A DNA stretch of 45,263 nt from Caloramator proteoclasticus DSM 10124 (GCF_900129265.1 NZ_FQVG01000016.1:1-45263), one strand, 5' to 3'. Shown: positions 1-9,116, numbered from the stretch's first letter. A program made the numbers and translations. The notes: a model not told the origin generated them from the sequence alone.

Positions 1-114
1 ATAGCCTCAAGAATAGTAAGAAGTAGTCGCTACATAATATTTAAGCTTTGCAGTAGCTACGCATATAAAAATGATTTTTATGAGATTGTAGCAAATATTC
101 ACAAGTTAGAATGA
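1..114 (+). CDS. C-terminal end of an unidentified protein (cut by window edge)
   Basis: The frame beginning at base 1 is open for 37 codons and ends at TGA 112-114. Its last residues (DFYEIVANIHKLE) look like a normal amphipathic protein end and not random AT-rich translation. No start is visible because the gene would begin before the window. I do not recognise the family. The bases between this stop and 266 show no further gene and no clear terminator. It could also be a chance open frame, so confidence is low. Confidence 0.3.
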   Translation: MASRIVRSSRYIIFKLCSSYAYKNDFYEIVANIHKLE

Positions 115-265
115 AATTCTTTTATTATTGTTCTTTGATAAGTTCAAAAAGTAAAATTTTATACTATAGGTGAAATCTATTCTTCTTTAATGTAAATATC
201 TGTAATTTATGAAAATTTTATTCATATAACAATTATACTAAGATTTCTTATAAATATTTTTCAGT

Positions 266-910
266 TTAATTTTTGGTTGGTGAATAATTCAGGTTAAATT
301 TATTTAACCTATACATATTTACAAAATATGCAGCGACTATAAAATTTATTAGGGCCAATGAAAAATATATGGACATAAAGTAGCTGTTCATAAATTTATC
401 CTTCTTTATTAAGTCATTTGCTTTTCCTATAAAAATTTCTTGGCTCGATCCATATTCATAGGAAGATTTCATATAGATATCTATCTTATTTTCTCCGTTT
501 AAATTAATAAACTCCATTGGTATAAAATAGGTATATCGTGCATTCCAATCGTTATAAATAAAATCATCAAAGGGAGACTCTCCTATTAAATGGCCATTAA
601 TATAAACCTTATGTCCTAAGGGTATGCCTCCTATTGATAACGCTAAATTTTCATTTTTTAGGCTATCTGTTAAATAAAAACTCCTGCTAAACTTAACAAT
701 TTTATCTTGTTTCTCCTTTTCCCCTAAAACACTTCTTATGTGTATATCCTGAGTAATATAATTTATACCGTCAAATGTGACCTGCCAATTTTCCTTTAAG
801 TCTATATATGTACTTTTTCTCTCTAAAACCTTATGTCCATACCTAAAAAAGGTAATTAATATACTAAATAAAATAATGCCTGCAAGTAGACTCTCAAATA
901 GCCTCTTCAA
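266..910 (-). pseudogene. Truncated sensor-type membrane protein (7TM sensor N-terminal region)
   Basis: The 214-residue product has an N-terminal membrane segment (about residues 8-24), then a beta-rich extracellular region (about 35-165), then one hydrophobic helix (about 178-198), and stops. This resembles the front part of bacterial seven-transmembrane sensors that carry an extracellular jelly-roll domain and end in a GGDEF or kinase output domain. Here the protein ends after what would be the first helix of the membrane block. The other two minus-strand frames also close within a few codons, so no output domain follows. The start is TTG at 908-910, nine bases after a GGGGG ribosome binding site. 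The last codons overlap an inverted repeat (291-310). Assignment as a broken gene is an inference; a genuine short membrane receptor is possible. Confidence 0.45.
291..310. repeat. Perfect short inverted repeat at the end of the truncated sensor gene
   Basis: AGGTTAAA and TTTAACCT flank a four-base loop. It lies over the last codons of the 266-910 gene on the minus strand and is not followed by a T tract, so a terminator role is doubtful. It may mark the point where the rest of the gene was lost. Confidence 0.4.
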
Positions 911-1018
911 TTTAGCCGTCCCCCTTAAAGCTAAATGGTTTTATTTAATATATTCTATAATTCAATAAAAACTCCTTCTAAAATTAATCAAATATAAAAA
1001 TGAATATATTACCCTCAT

Positions 1019-1169
1019 CAGATTGTTGACAAACCTACTTATTAGCTAAAGTATGCAAAAGCCCCATGAAAGGATTTCAATAGGCTCTTTCATAAGCTTT
1101 AGCGAAATGAGCCGATGCCTAAGAAATCCTTCATGGGGCTAATCAACATATAACTTTTTCAACAGCTTG
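1019..1169 (-). repeat. Dispersed hairpin repeat, copy 1 (internally deleted)
   Basis: This copy keeps both ends of the repeat family (CAGATTGTTGAC at the left; the right end reads CAAGCTGTTGAAAAAG on the minus strand) and the outer stem, AGCCCCATGAA...TTCATGGGGCT. It lacks the central approximately 130 bases. The junction falls at TTAGC, a five-base sequence present at both edges of the missing segment in the full copies. The repeat ends about ten bases past the hprK stop. On the minus strand the outer stem is followed by a short T run, so it could act as the hprK terminator. It occupies most of the gene-free stretch 911-1179. Confidence 0.85.
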
Positions 1170-1179
1170 CTCAATTTTA

Positions 1180-2097
1180 CTATTCTATCTTACCCTTCAT
1201 AACATCATCTATTCTTCTATTTATAGTGTCAATAGGTGCCTCCAGCATCATTCTTCCATATCTAAAATTAGCTGCTGCTGCCTCTATTATTACTGCTAAA
1301 TTTCTTCCTGGTTTTACAGGCATTCTGAGCCTTCTTACTGGTATATTTAAAATATTTATATATTCTGGAGTACCAATTCTATCAAAATCGTCCTCATCTC
1401 TCCACTTCTCTAAGTGGATTACTAAGTCAACAGTCTTTTCTTCTAATACCGAACTTAAACCATATAAAGACTGTATGTTTATTATTCCAAGCCCTCTAAC
1501 CTCAAGCATACCTGAAGTTATGTAGGGACTTTTACCATATAAAACCCCATCTACTAATTTAATTTCAACAGCATCGTCACTTATAAGCATATGTCCCCTT
1601 TTAATTAGTTCAAGTGCTGCCTCACTTTTTCCTATGCCACTTTCTCCTGTAATCAAAATTCCTATTCCATAAACATCCACTAAAACTCCATGCATTGTAG
1701 TTGTTTTAGCAAGTGCTCTATCTAAATAGTTTATTACCTTATTAACAAGCCTTGTTGTTAATCTTGTACTTCTTAAAACCCATATTTTCTTTTCCTTTGC
1801 AAGTTCCATAAACTCCCTATGTGGTTGTAGATTTCTTGCAAATATTACACAGGGTAGATCGTATTGAAAATATTTTTCTAACCTCTCTCTCCTCACAGAA
1901 GGTTCAAGATTATTTAGATAATGCCATTCAGCATTCCCTACTATTTGTATTCTTGTATTTACGAAATAATCATAATACCCAACAAACTGTAGCCCTGGTC
2001 TTATTATATCATTGCAGTTTATCTCTCTATCCTCATTTCCCTCAACTAATACCTCTAAATTTAAGTCCTCAATAAACTTCTTTATTGTAATTGACAT
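1180..2097 (-). CDS. hprK: HPr kinase/phosphorylase
   Basis: HPr kinase/phosphorylase phosphorylates HPr of the sugar phosphotransferase system at its regulatory serine and reverses this. In Gram-positive bacteria it sets CcpA-dependent carbon catabolite control. The 305-residue protein has the usual N-terminal domain followed by a P-loop kinase domain: His136, Walker A GESGIGKS at 151-158, the aspartate pair at 174-175, and the family signature EVRGLGIINI near residue 200. Length matches the family. The start is ATG at 2095-2097. The trmB stop lies ten bases upstream, so the two are probably cotranscribed. Repeat copy 1 follows immediately. Confidence 0.96.
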   Translation of the reverse strand: MSITIKKFIEDLNLEVLVEGNEDREINCNDIIRPGLQFVGYYDYFVNTRIQIVGNAEWHYLNNLEPSVRRERLEKYFQYDLPCVIFARNLQPHREFMELAKEKKIWVLRSTRLTTRLVNKVINYLDRALAKTTTMHGVLVDVYGIGILITGESGIGKSEAALELIKRGHMLISDDAVEIKLVDGVLYGKSPYITSGMLEVRGLGIINIQSLYGLSSVLEEKTVDLVIHLEKWRDEDDFDRIGTPEYINILNIPVRRLRMPVKPGRNLAVIIEAAAANFRYGRMMLEAPIDTINRRIDDVMKGKIE

Positions 2098-2107
2098 AGT
2101 AATCCTC

Positions 2108-2761
2108 CTACTTCAATCTTGCAATTAAAAACATTATTTTCATTCCCATTTTTGAAAATTTGGTTTCGTATTCTGTCATAATGTTTTCTTTAAAATCGCT
2201 ATTATGTAAATCATAGGTTAAATATTCAATATCAAATCCTGCCTCTTTAAAGTATTCAATTGAATCATTAAAAAAGCCCTCTTGATCCGTCTTAAACCAT
2301 ATCTCGCTCCCCTTCTTTAAAAACTTTTTATACCTTTCAAGAAAGGTTACATAGGTTAATCTTCTTTTATTATGTCTTTTTTTAGGCCAAGGTGTTGAAA
2401 AATTTAAATATATCCTTGAAACCTCATCTTTATCAAACACGTTTTCAATAAAGGCAATTTCCATTGGAATCAGTGCAACATTATCTATTTCTTTATTATT
2501 CTCATTAAAAACTTCCTCTACTTTTCTTTTGGCATATACAAGCACCTCATCCTTTATGTCTATCCCAACAAAATTTTTGTCCTTTATCTTTACTGCATTT
2601 TCTGCGATGAATTTTCCACGCCCACAACCTAACTCTAAATATATTTCATTATCATTTTTAAAAAATTCCTTCCATTTACCTTTATATTGATATGGATTTG
2701 TTACTACAAATCTGCAGGCCTCAAGTTCAGGTCTTGCCCACGGCTTCCTTCTTAATCTCAT
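2108..2761 (-). CDS. trmB: tRNA (guanine-N7-)-methyltransferase
   Basis: TrmB transfers a methyl group from S-adenosylmethionine to N7 of guanosine 46 in the variable loop of tRNAs. The 217-residue protein shows the SAM-binding loop [10 protein letters not shown] (42-51), the acidic loop GIDIK (66-70), the TrmB signature [15 protein letters not shown] (121-135) and the C-terminal TEYETKF (196-202). The commonest form of the signature has Asp where this protein has Thr123, a modest deviation. It is first in a probable trmB-hprK operon. Upstream lie repeat copy 2 and a tRNA-Leu gene on the same strand. Confidence 0.95.
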   Translation of the reverse strand: MRLRRKPWARPELEACRFVVTNPYQYKGKWKEFFKNDNEIYLELGCGRGKFIAENAVKIKDKNFVGIDIKDEVLVYAKRKVEEVFNENNKEIDNVALIPMEIAFIENVFDKDEVSRIYLNFSTPWPKKRHNKRRLTYVTFLERYKKFLKKGSEIWFKTDQEGFFNDSIEYFKEAGFDIEYLTYDLHNSDFKENIMTEYETKFSKMGMKIMFLIARLK

Positions 2762-2852
2762 ATAGTCCTCCTATGTTTTTGTAGTTAAATATGCATTTTT
2801 ATTATATCAAAAAATTATTTTTTAGTGTATTGAAACAAAAATTTATTTTTGC

Positions 2853-3123
2853 CAGTCTGTTGAATAAGTTAGCCCCATGAAGGATTTCTTAGGCATTGCT
2901 TCATTTCGCCAAGCAATTCTAAGCTTTTCTTTGTTTGAAAAAGTCCTACCCTCGCGATGCCATCGTCCTGATGGCCGCTCGGCTCGGCACGTCCTGTGCC
3001 GAATTACGGACTTTTTTCAAAATCGAAAAGCAAGAATTGCTAAAGCTCATGAAAGAGCCTATTGAAATCCTTTCATGGGGCTTTTTCATACTTTAGCTAA
3101 CTATTGGGTTTATCAAAAATCTG
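2853..3123 (+). repeat. Dispersed hairpin repeat, copy 2 (full length)
   Basis: A full copy of the 270-280 bp family in the orientation in which the outer stem is followed by a T run on the plus strand. Outer arms AGCCCCATGAAGGATTTC and GAAATCCTTTCATGGGGCT pair. Inside are arms around GTCCTAC... and ...GGACTTTTTTC, and the GC-rich tip. It fills most of the gene-free stretch 2762-3199 between trmB and tRNA-Leu. The bases just before its left end and just after its right end form an imperfect direct repeat of about 30 bases (2836-2868 and 3122-3156), and the right-hand member includes a second copy of the terminal sequence CAGATTGTTGAATAA. No gene inside is credible. Confidence 0.9.
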
Positions 3124-3161
3124 ACAAAATTTATTTTTACCAGATTGTTGAATAAAAAATA

Positions 3162-3185
3162 CTATGAAAAGTTTTCTTTTCATAG
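3162..3185 (-). terminator. Terminator of tRNA-Leu
   Basis: Read on the minus strand, CTATGAAAAG, a four-base loop and CTTTTCATAG form a perfect ten-base-pair stem followed by TATTTTTTATT. It starts 15 bases past the CCA end of the tRNA. Confidence 0.9.
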
Positions 3186-3199
3186 CATAAATACTTTTT

Positions 3200-3284
3200 T
3201 GGTGCGGGTGACAGGACTCGAACCTGCACGTTATTAAACGCTGGAACCTGAATCCAGTGCGTCTGCCAGTTTCGCCACACCCGC
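3200..3284 (-). tRNA. tRNA-Leu (anticodon CAG)
   Basis: On the minus strand the gene begins GCGGGTGTGGCGAAA and ends GGTTCGAGTCC...CACCCGCACCA. The acceptor stem GCGGGTG pairs with CACCCGC, the discriminator base is A, and CCA is encoded. The anticodon arm CTGGA-TTCAGGT-TCCAG gives CAG, reading CUG leucine codons. A long variable arm (GCGTTTAATAACGT region) is as expected of a class II tRNA. Length is 85 bases including CCA. Confidence 0.97.
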
Positions 3285-3310
3285 CTTTAAGTTATATAAT
3301 TCTAAAATTA

Positions 3311-5527
3311 TTATATTACATTTTTTCTAATATATGCAAATATATAGTAAAATGGTTGTGATAAAATGTATATGGTTTTTCTGAAATAATATTTAATTTT
3401 ACCCCTTTCCCTTATCTTTTTTGAAATTAGCTTTTGTTTCCTCTTTAAAAGATTAAAATCGTGTTCACTCAGTTTCCTACCTCCATAGTAATAGGCATCA
3501 AGAATATCCTTTATCTTGTTTAAATCAATTTGAAGCTGTCCTTCTATTTTTTCGATATATTCCCTCAATGTCATATCCCTTGAATATTTTATGCCATTTA
3601 GCTTACCATAAAATACAATAGTATTTAATATTTTACTTAGCCTATCTATTTTAAAGAATACAAATAAATAGATACATAAATACAGTAAAATTAAAATAGC
3701 TATAACATATACATAAATTGGATTATTTATTTTCTCTTTTGCTGCTTCTTTCTTATCCCATTGTTCTTTATCTTTAACATCTTCCTTCTCTTTTGATTTA
3801 TCCTTTTGCTCTATAGGTTTAATTTCTTTATCCTCTTTTTCTTTACCATTCTTATCTTCCTCTAAAAAGAGAGATTGTGGTAGAAAATCTGAAATACTCA
3901 CGTGTCCTGGAGTTGCATCAAAGGTAACCCAACCCAATTCCTCTGTATAAACCTCAACCCAGGCGTGTGCATTTTTGTTATAGACAATATTTTCTCCCTT
4001 AGTTACATTGACTGTAAAGCCCTCTACGTATCTTGTAGGTATATTTGCAATTCTACACATTACTGCCATAGCACTTGCATAGTAGGTACAGTATCCCCTT
4101 TTTTCATCAAATAAAAAGTAGTCCACAAAATCTCTATCATCGGGTACAACACTAACATTTTTATCATACTGAAAATTAGATTTTAAATATCTTTCTATTA
4201 ATGCTGCCTTTACAAGATTACTTTTATCTTTATGTTGTCTAACGATTTCTTCAGTTAAGCTATACACTCTTTGAGGAACTGAATTTGGAACATTTAAGTA
4301 GATAGAAAACTGTCTTATATCATATTTTTTATTCAAACTATTCTTCAATAAATATTCTATATTATTATAATCATAATAAATAGAAATTAAATTATAGGTA
4401 TCCTTTGAAAACAAATTTTTATCTGCTAAAACTTCCCATTCTCCATCAATAGAAAGCTGTCTATTGGAGCTTATATTAATGCTTTGTAGATAAAGTGGAG
4501 TAAATATTGTCTTTGTGTTTATATATTTGGGGATTATTTCAAGATTTATGTTTTTTAGCTTATCTCCTTCAAATATATTTACTTCCTTTAAACCATTAAC
4601 ATCAGGAACTGCATTTTTTATCTCTAATTTATTATTATCTATTTTAGTCCACATACTTCCATTATAGGTTGTCTTTACTGTACCTCTTAAGTGAACTTCT
4701 CCTAAGGTGGATTGTGACTTTACAATAAAGGCCTTTGAATTATCATCCTCTATAGGTCCTCCTAATTTTTTATCATCCCTTTGATAACCTGTCATTGATA
4801 GAGAAAAACTCTTCTGTTCAAAATTTAAAACTCTATTTACTATTGAACCCGATTCAAAATCCAATTCATCTATATATATGTAAGGTTCATTTTTAAAGGG
4901 AAGCAATTTGATAAATAGGTTTGTTGCCATAATAAATATAATTATAAGCGTTAACCACCTAACAAAATAACCTCTTTGGAATTTAAAATTATTGTCTATT
5001 GTTTTGGTATTTTTGCTGAAATTATTATATCCATATAGCATTAAAAGAGCTGTAAAATATATAACTGCCCTGTTGATATTAACTAAATCATAATAATATA
5101 AGCCATAAAAGACAAATAATCCTACAACAAATAAAAATATTGAACTTTTTTTGTTTTTTATAAGATAGTAAACGACTATATAGCTTGGAATAAATAATAT
5201 TGTTACAAGGCCTATAAAATATCCATTATAAGTTTCTATAAGCCCACCATTTTCTATCAAACTTTGAACAAAAGGAACAAAACCCTTATATAATTCAATA
5301 ACTCCATTTTTAATTGCAGGATGTATAAAAAGTAATATTATAGCTAAATTAAATATCCTATATCTAATTGAGATAAACAGACAGACAAGAATAAAAACAT
5401 ATATAAAAATCAATAAATAAGAAAAAATCTTCACCTTAAATAAATTTTGAAGGTTCAATATTATTATTATAAAAAGAATTGATTGTATAAAATTGTACCA
5501 TATAAACTCAAGGGGTTTATTTTTCAT
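3311..5527 (-). CDS. Membrane-anchored transglutaminase-like protein
   Basis: The 738-residue protein has about six N-terminal membrane helices (1-165), another at about 188-210, a large extracellular region, a transglutaminase-like core and a final membrane helix (about 610-630) with a cytoplasmic tail resembling DUF4129. The papain-type triad is present: Cys480 in GYCTYYASA, His521 in NAHAWVEV and Asp537 in FDATPG. Segments 560-605 are lysine/glutamate-rich linker. This is the TgpA-like architecture that commonly travels with MoxR ATPase and DUF58 genes; the substrate is unknown. It starts 11 bases inside the DUF58 gene, whose last codons supply the GGGGGA ribosome binding site, so translation is coupled. 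Active-site residues suggest a working enzyme. Confidence 0.9.
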   Translation of the reverse strand: MKNKPLEFIWYNFIQSILFIIIILNLQNLFKVKIFSYLLIFIYVFILVCLFISIRYRIFNLAIILLFIHPAIKNGVIELYKGFVPFVQSLIENGGLIETYNGYFIGLVTILFIPSYIVVYYLIKNKKSSIFLFVVGLFVFYGLYYYDLVNINRAVIYFTALLMLYGYNNFSKNTKTIDNNFKFQRGYFVRWLTLIIIFIMATNLFIKLLPFKNEPYIYIDELDFESGSIVNRVLNFEQKSFSLSMTGYQRDDKKLGGPIEDDNSKAFIVKSQSTLGEVHLRGTVKTTYNGSMWTKIDNNKLEIKNAVPDVNGLKEVNIFEGDKLKNINLEIIPKYINTKTIFTPLYLQSINISSNRQLSIDGEWEVLADKNLFSKDTYNLISIYYDYNNIEYLLKNSLNKKYDIRQFSIYLNVPNSVPQRVYSLTEEIVRQHKDKSNLVKAALIERYLKSNFQYDKNVSVVPDDRDFVDYFLFDEKRGYCTYYASAMAVMCRIANIPTRYVEGFTVNVTKGENIVYNKNAHAWVEVYTEELGWVTFDATPGHVSISDFLPQSLFLEEDKNGKEKEDKEIKPIEQKDKSKEKEDVKDKEQWDKKEAAKEKINNPIYVYVIAILILLYLCIYLFVFFKIDRLSKILNTIVFYGKLNGIKYSRDMTLREYIEKIEGQLQIDLNKIKDILDAYYYGGRKLSEHDFNLLKRKQKLISKKIRERGKIKYYFRKTIYILSQPFYYIFAYIRKNVI

Positions 5528-6647
5528 ACATAAATCCCCCCTTTATATCAATAGAATTTACTATATAAACTATATCGCTATGTTTTTCCTCTGTATCATC
5601 ACAGCTTACTATATAGAAATTATTTATATATTCCTTTATTTTATTTAATCTATTCAGCTTTTCACTTGAAATACTACCAGTTATATATAAAATTGTGCTG
5701 TGTTTGTTTAATTTTATTCTGTCTTTTACTACATCAATAACATCTATACTACCCTCTGCTCTAACAGTTGCAATTAAATTACTTAACTTTTTGAAATCAT
5801 TTATATTTTTTCCATCTGAAGAATAAAGTTTGTTAGAAACTACATAAAGTGTTGTCTCTACCCTATTCCTTAATAGATACTCTACAATAGAAATACATAC
5901 CTCCGCTGCAGTTTCCTCTAAATCAAAACTTTTATAAACCTCTGTCATATCAAGTATAATATTTACAGAATTTGTTCCTGATATATCGTATTCCTTTATC
6001 TGAAGTTCTCCACGCTTTGCGGATAGTTTCCAATGTACTCTTTTTAAATTATCTCCTACAACATATCCTCTTATATTCCTTATACTTGTGTAATCCTCAT
6101 TAGTTGAACTTTTAGCCTTATGGGTTCCAAGTGGTCTAAAATTGGGTAGGTTTAAATTATCAATATAATGAATTTTAGGGTAAACATATATACTTTTCCC
6201 TATATCAACGCTTTTTTCAAAACAGATTATTCCAAATACATCCCATAACTTAATCTCTATAGGGCCTAAGCTATATATACCTCTGTATTTAAAATTTATT
6301 TTATTGTCCATAATAACCTTTTCAAAAGGCATCAAGGAAAAATATTCTTTTTTAAAATCATTTTCTAAAATAAATATTTTATCAACCTCAACAAAGGGTA
6401 TTGGTAAAACAGATTTGTTTTCTACAACTGTCTGTAAATTGATTTCTTCATCTGTAGTACAGTAGATTCTATCCACCTTTTGATTTGCATTAATATTCCT
6501 CTTGCTTAAAATACACCAAATTATTGAAAAAAACAAACTAAAAAATATTAAATAAAATATTCTATAAAAAACTTCACTCCCTATGGTAGCGACTAACCAG
6601 ACAGAAATAACTAAAATTACTATTGAGGATTTATTTATTTTAAACAT
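5517..6647 (-). CDS. DUF58 family protein
   Basis: This 376-residue protein has two adjacent membrane helices at the N-terminus (about 8-27 and 29-47), a beta-rich region, and the DUF58 signature around residues 185-212 (DYTSIR...GD...R.HWK.SAKR). The C-terminal part resembles a von Willebrand A-type fold, with DMTE near 235. DUF58 proteins are found beside MoxR AAA+ ATPases and membrane transglutaminases and are thought to help assemble or mature envelope proteins, but no reaction is established. The gene overlaps both neighbours (8 bases with the MoxR gene, 11 with the transglutaminase), so the three form one translationally coupled operon. Confidence 0.88.
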   Translation of the reverse strand: MFKINKSSIVILVISVWLVATIGSEVFYRIFYLIFFSLFFSIIWCILSKRNINANQKVDRIYCTTDEEINLQTVVENKSVLPIPFVEVDKIFILENDFKKEYFSLMPFEKVIMDNKINFKYRGIYSLGPIEIKLWDVFGIICFEKSVDIGKSIYVYPKIHYIDNLNLPNFRPLGTHKAKSSTNEDYTSIRNIRGYVVGDNLKRVHWKLSAKRGELQIKEYDISGTNSVNIILDMTEVYKSFDLEETAAEVCISIVEYLLRNRVETTLYVVSNKLYSSDGKNINDFKKLSNLIATVRAEGSIDVIDVVKDRIKLNKHSTILYITGSISSEKLNRLNKIKEYINNFYIVSCDDTEEKHSDIVYIVNSIDIKGGFMYEK

Positions 6648-7587
6648 ATAGCTTTGCTCCAGGTACTTTCACTTCACTTAGTATTTCTCCAAGTATTTTT
6701 ACCTCTGAATAACCTCTCAGTTTAATTTCTGGTTTTATCGCTATCCTGTGGGATATGACCTCTATAAAAACTTGTTTTACATCATCTGGTGTAACATAAT
6801 CTCTATCATTTATGTATGCCTTTGCTTGTGATGCCTTCAATAAATGAATAGATGCTCTTGGACTTGCCCCTATAATTATTTCTTCCCTATTTCTTGTCCT
6901 TGATACTAAAGATACTATGTATCTTTCAATTTTATCGTCTATATAAACCTCTTTAACTTCCCTCTGCATTTTTAAAATTTCTTCCCTTTTAACAACTTCT
7001 TTTAATTCAAATAGAGGATTTTTATTTTTAAATCTTCTTAATATCATTATTTCTTCATCTTCATTAGGATAACCAATACTAATCTTCATCATAAATCTGT
7101 CAAGCTGTGCCTCTAAAAGTGGAAAGGTACCTTCATATTCTATTGGATTTTGAGTTGCAAGAACTATAAATGGTTCCTGTAGTTTATAGGTTTTATTATC
7201 AACTGTAACCTGCTTCTCCTCCATTGCCTCAAGTAGGCTCGATTGAGTTTTAGGAGACGTTCTATTTATTTCATCCGCCAATATTATGTTACTCATTATA
7301 GGCCCAAATTTAAATTCAAACTCTCCTGTTTTAGGATTTAGTATGTTAACTCCAGTAATATCCGATGGAAGAAGGTCCGGTGTAAACTGTATTCTACTAA
7401 AATCGCATCCTAATGACTTAGCTAACGCCTTTATCAGCATAGTTTTACCTACCCCCGGAACATCCTCTAATAGAGCATTTCCTTCAGATAAAAGGCATAT
7501 TAAAACCTTTTCAACAACCTCCTTCTTACCCACAATAACCTCTCCAACATTTTGTATAATATCATTTACTTTTGTCCTATAACCCAT
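6640..7587 (-). CDS. MoxR-family AAA+ ATPase
   Basis: MoxR ATPases are chaperone-like AAA+ proteins that act on partner proteins, often von Willebrand A or DUF58 proteins encoded next door. The product (315 residues from the chosen start) has Walker A DVPGVGKT (42-49), Walker B IILADEINR (101-109), a sensor segment LATQNPIE and a C-terminal lid domain with SPRASIHLLKA. I chose the ATG at 7585-7587 because it is preceded by GGAGGG at good spacing; an in-frame start six codons upstream has no such site. It is the first gene of the operon with the DUF58 and transglutaminase genes. Confidence 0.92.
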   Translation of the reverse strand: MGYRTKVNDIIQNVGEVIVGKKEVVEKVLICLLSEGNALLEDVPGVGKTMLIKALAKSLGCDFSRIQFTPDLLPSDITGVNILNPKTGEFEFKFGPIMSNIILADEINRTSPKTQSSLLEAMEEKQVTVDNKTYKLQEPFIVLATQNPIEYEGTFPLLEAQLDRFMMKISIGYPNEDEEIMILRRFKNKNPLFELKEVVKREEILKMQREVKEVYIDDKIERYIVSLVSRTRNREEIIIGASPRASIHLLKASQAKAYINDRDYVTPDDVKQVFIEVISHRIAIKPEIKLRGYSEVKILGEILSEVKVPGAKLYV

Positions 7588-7649
7588 TGTAACCCTCCTA
7601 TACAATTTTACATTAAATGAAATATTTTACTTTAGACATTTAAATTAAT

Positions 7650-7682
7650 TTCCATTTTGGTACACTGCACCAAAATGGAAAA
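7650..7682 (-). terminator. Hairpin terminator after the VanW gene
   Basis: TTTCCATTTTGGT and ACCAAAATGGAAA make a perfect 13-base-pair stem with a seven-base loop, beginning just past the VanW stop. The T tract on the minus strand is interrupted (ATTAATTT), so termination may be partial. On the plus strand it is followed by AATTTT. Confidence 0.7.
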
Positions 7683-7685
7683 ATT

Positions 7686-9116
7686 TTAATTAACATTATC
7701 TACTTCCTCTGAATTTATGGGCTGTTCATTTATTGTATCATTTTGTGTTTGTGTATTCTGTATTACCTTTTTAGTTCCAACTCTAATTTTACCATTTAAT
7801 ACTTTATAGGTATCGTCACCAAGCTTTTCGGTCTTTATTAGCTTTCCATTTTGATATATCTTTCTGTAGGTTCTTACCTTCATACCAGCAATGGGTTTTA
7901 TTTCTACTACCTTTTGTCCCTCTGGTAGGTTTGGGTCATTTATATACTCAACCTTAGGTTCTGTTCTTTCATAAACTTCAGACACTATTTCTACAGATTG
8001 ACCTATTCTTTCATTAGCACCATATATATTAATTGTTATTGTTGAAGTTTCAACAACTGCCTCTATGTATATAGGATTGTTGTAATTATTCTTAAATTGA
8101 AAATCTATAGAATCTCCTGCTATGGTAGCATCTCTACCTGGTGCCACATAGGCAACAGCAAGTCCGTGGGGCCTTCTCTTTACTATTTCAAAATTTCCAA
8201 GCAGTGCCGCATTATACATAGTTGTTGAAACTTGGCATATTCCACCTGCAAGTCCTGGTTCTAATTTTCCATTTATAATAACTGGTGCCTCCTTGTATCC
8301 TTGGTTTTCGTTTCTTGGGCCTAATACCTTTATCATTGAAAATACATCCCCTGGCATAATAACAGTTCCTGTTAAATACTTTGCAGCTATTTTTATATTT
8401 CCTGTTCTATTTACGTCTGAAGGCTTAAAGGATGTTGTAAAGGATGAAATCTTTGTTGTTATATTAGACAATGCCTCTGCCTTTATTTTGGCTTCAACTA
8501 CTTTTGTTGGAACTTCTATTTTTTCTATTTCACCCTCTGGCTTTATCTCATTTTTTATAAATTCTATAAGCTTTGGTTCATCTACAGCAATTCCTGATTT
8601 TTCAGGGGTTATAATAAATTTACCTGAAATTCTACTAATTTTTGCATCTATTGGTTCTTTATTTATGTCCTTTGCGATTTTTTTAACTTCTCCTTCTAAT
8701 ATTGTAGTATCTGACACAAAATTTAGTGGTATGTTGTATGGATTTCTTTTTAAATTATACCTTTGTATTGTTTTTTCTATAATATTTCCTGTTTTACCAT
8801 ATGAATAGGCCTCTTCAACAGCTTTTTCAATATCATAATGTGCCTTTAACCTTTTAAAATCTATTGAATACTTCTTATCACCATAAAACATATCAATTTT
8901 TCTATTTTGTATTTTACTATTGAACTTTTCGTTGAGTAATTTATTTGCCTCCTCCTTAGTCATACCACCTACATATTCATTATTAATATAGATTCCTTCA
9001 AATATTTTATTTGATGCTTTATTTGTGCTGTTTAACAGAAATATTACTGACGAAACAATAAAAAGAATTGTTAAAGAAAAAAATATTATAAGTCCATTTC
9101 TTAATCCCTTTTTCAC
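7686..9116 (-). CDS. VanW family protein with G5 domain
   Basis: The 476-residue product has one N-terminal membrane anchor (about 8-28), then an extracellular region like the peptidoglycan-binding-4 domain (about 40-210), a VanW domain (about 220-350, with PGDVFS, GGICQVSTTMYNA and RRPHGLAVAYV), a G5-type domain (about 385-450) and a polar tail. VanW proteins accompany some glycopeptide-resistance clusters, but most are housekeeping surface proteins of sporeformers with no proven activity. Nothing here indicates vancomycin resistance. The start is GTG at 9114-9116, directly abutting the nth stop codon, with the ribosome binding site AGGGGGA inside nth. Translation is therefore coupled to nth. 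Confidence 0.9.
   Translation of the reverse strand: MKKGLRNGLIIFFSLTILFIVSSVIFLLNSTNKASNKIFEGIYINNEYVGGMTKEEANKLLNEKFNSKIQNRKIDMFYGDKKYSIDFKRLKAHYDIEKAVEEAYSYGKTGNIIEKTIQRYNLKRNPYNIPLNFVSDTTILEGEVKKIAKDINKEPIDAKISRISGKFIITPEKSGIAVDEPKLIEFIKNEIKPEGEIEKIEVPTKVVEAKIKAEALSNITTKISSFTTSFKPSDVNRTGNIKIAAKYLTGTVIMPGDVFSMIKVLGPRNENQGYKEAPVIINGKLEPGLAGGICQVSTTMYNAALLGNFEIVKRRPHGLAVAYVAPGRDATIAGDSIDFQFKNNYNNPIYIEAVVETSTITINIYGANERIGQSVEIVSEVYERTEPKVEYINDPNLPEGQKVVEIKPIAGMKVRTYRKIYQNGKLIKTEKLGDDTYKVLNGKIRVGTKKVIQNTQTQNDTINEQPINSEEVDNVN

Noticed and set aside
2877-3065. Open frame of 62 codons in repeat copy 2
   Set aside because: It lies wholly within the dispersed hairpin repeat, and its product (arginine/cysteine-rich, PSRCHRPDGRSARH) is simply the translation of the GC-rich tip. 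Other copies break the frame.
7686-9116. VanW protein as a vancomycin-resistance marker
   Set aside because: No vanA/vanB-type ligase, vanH, vanX or vanR/S gene is in the window; VanW/G5 proteins are ordinary in sporeformers.
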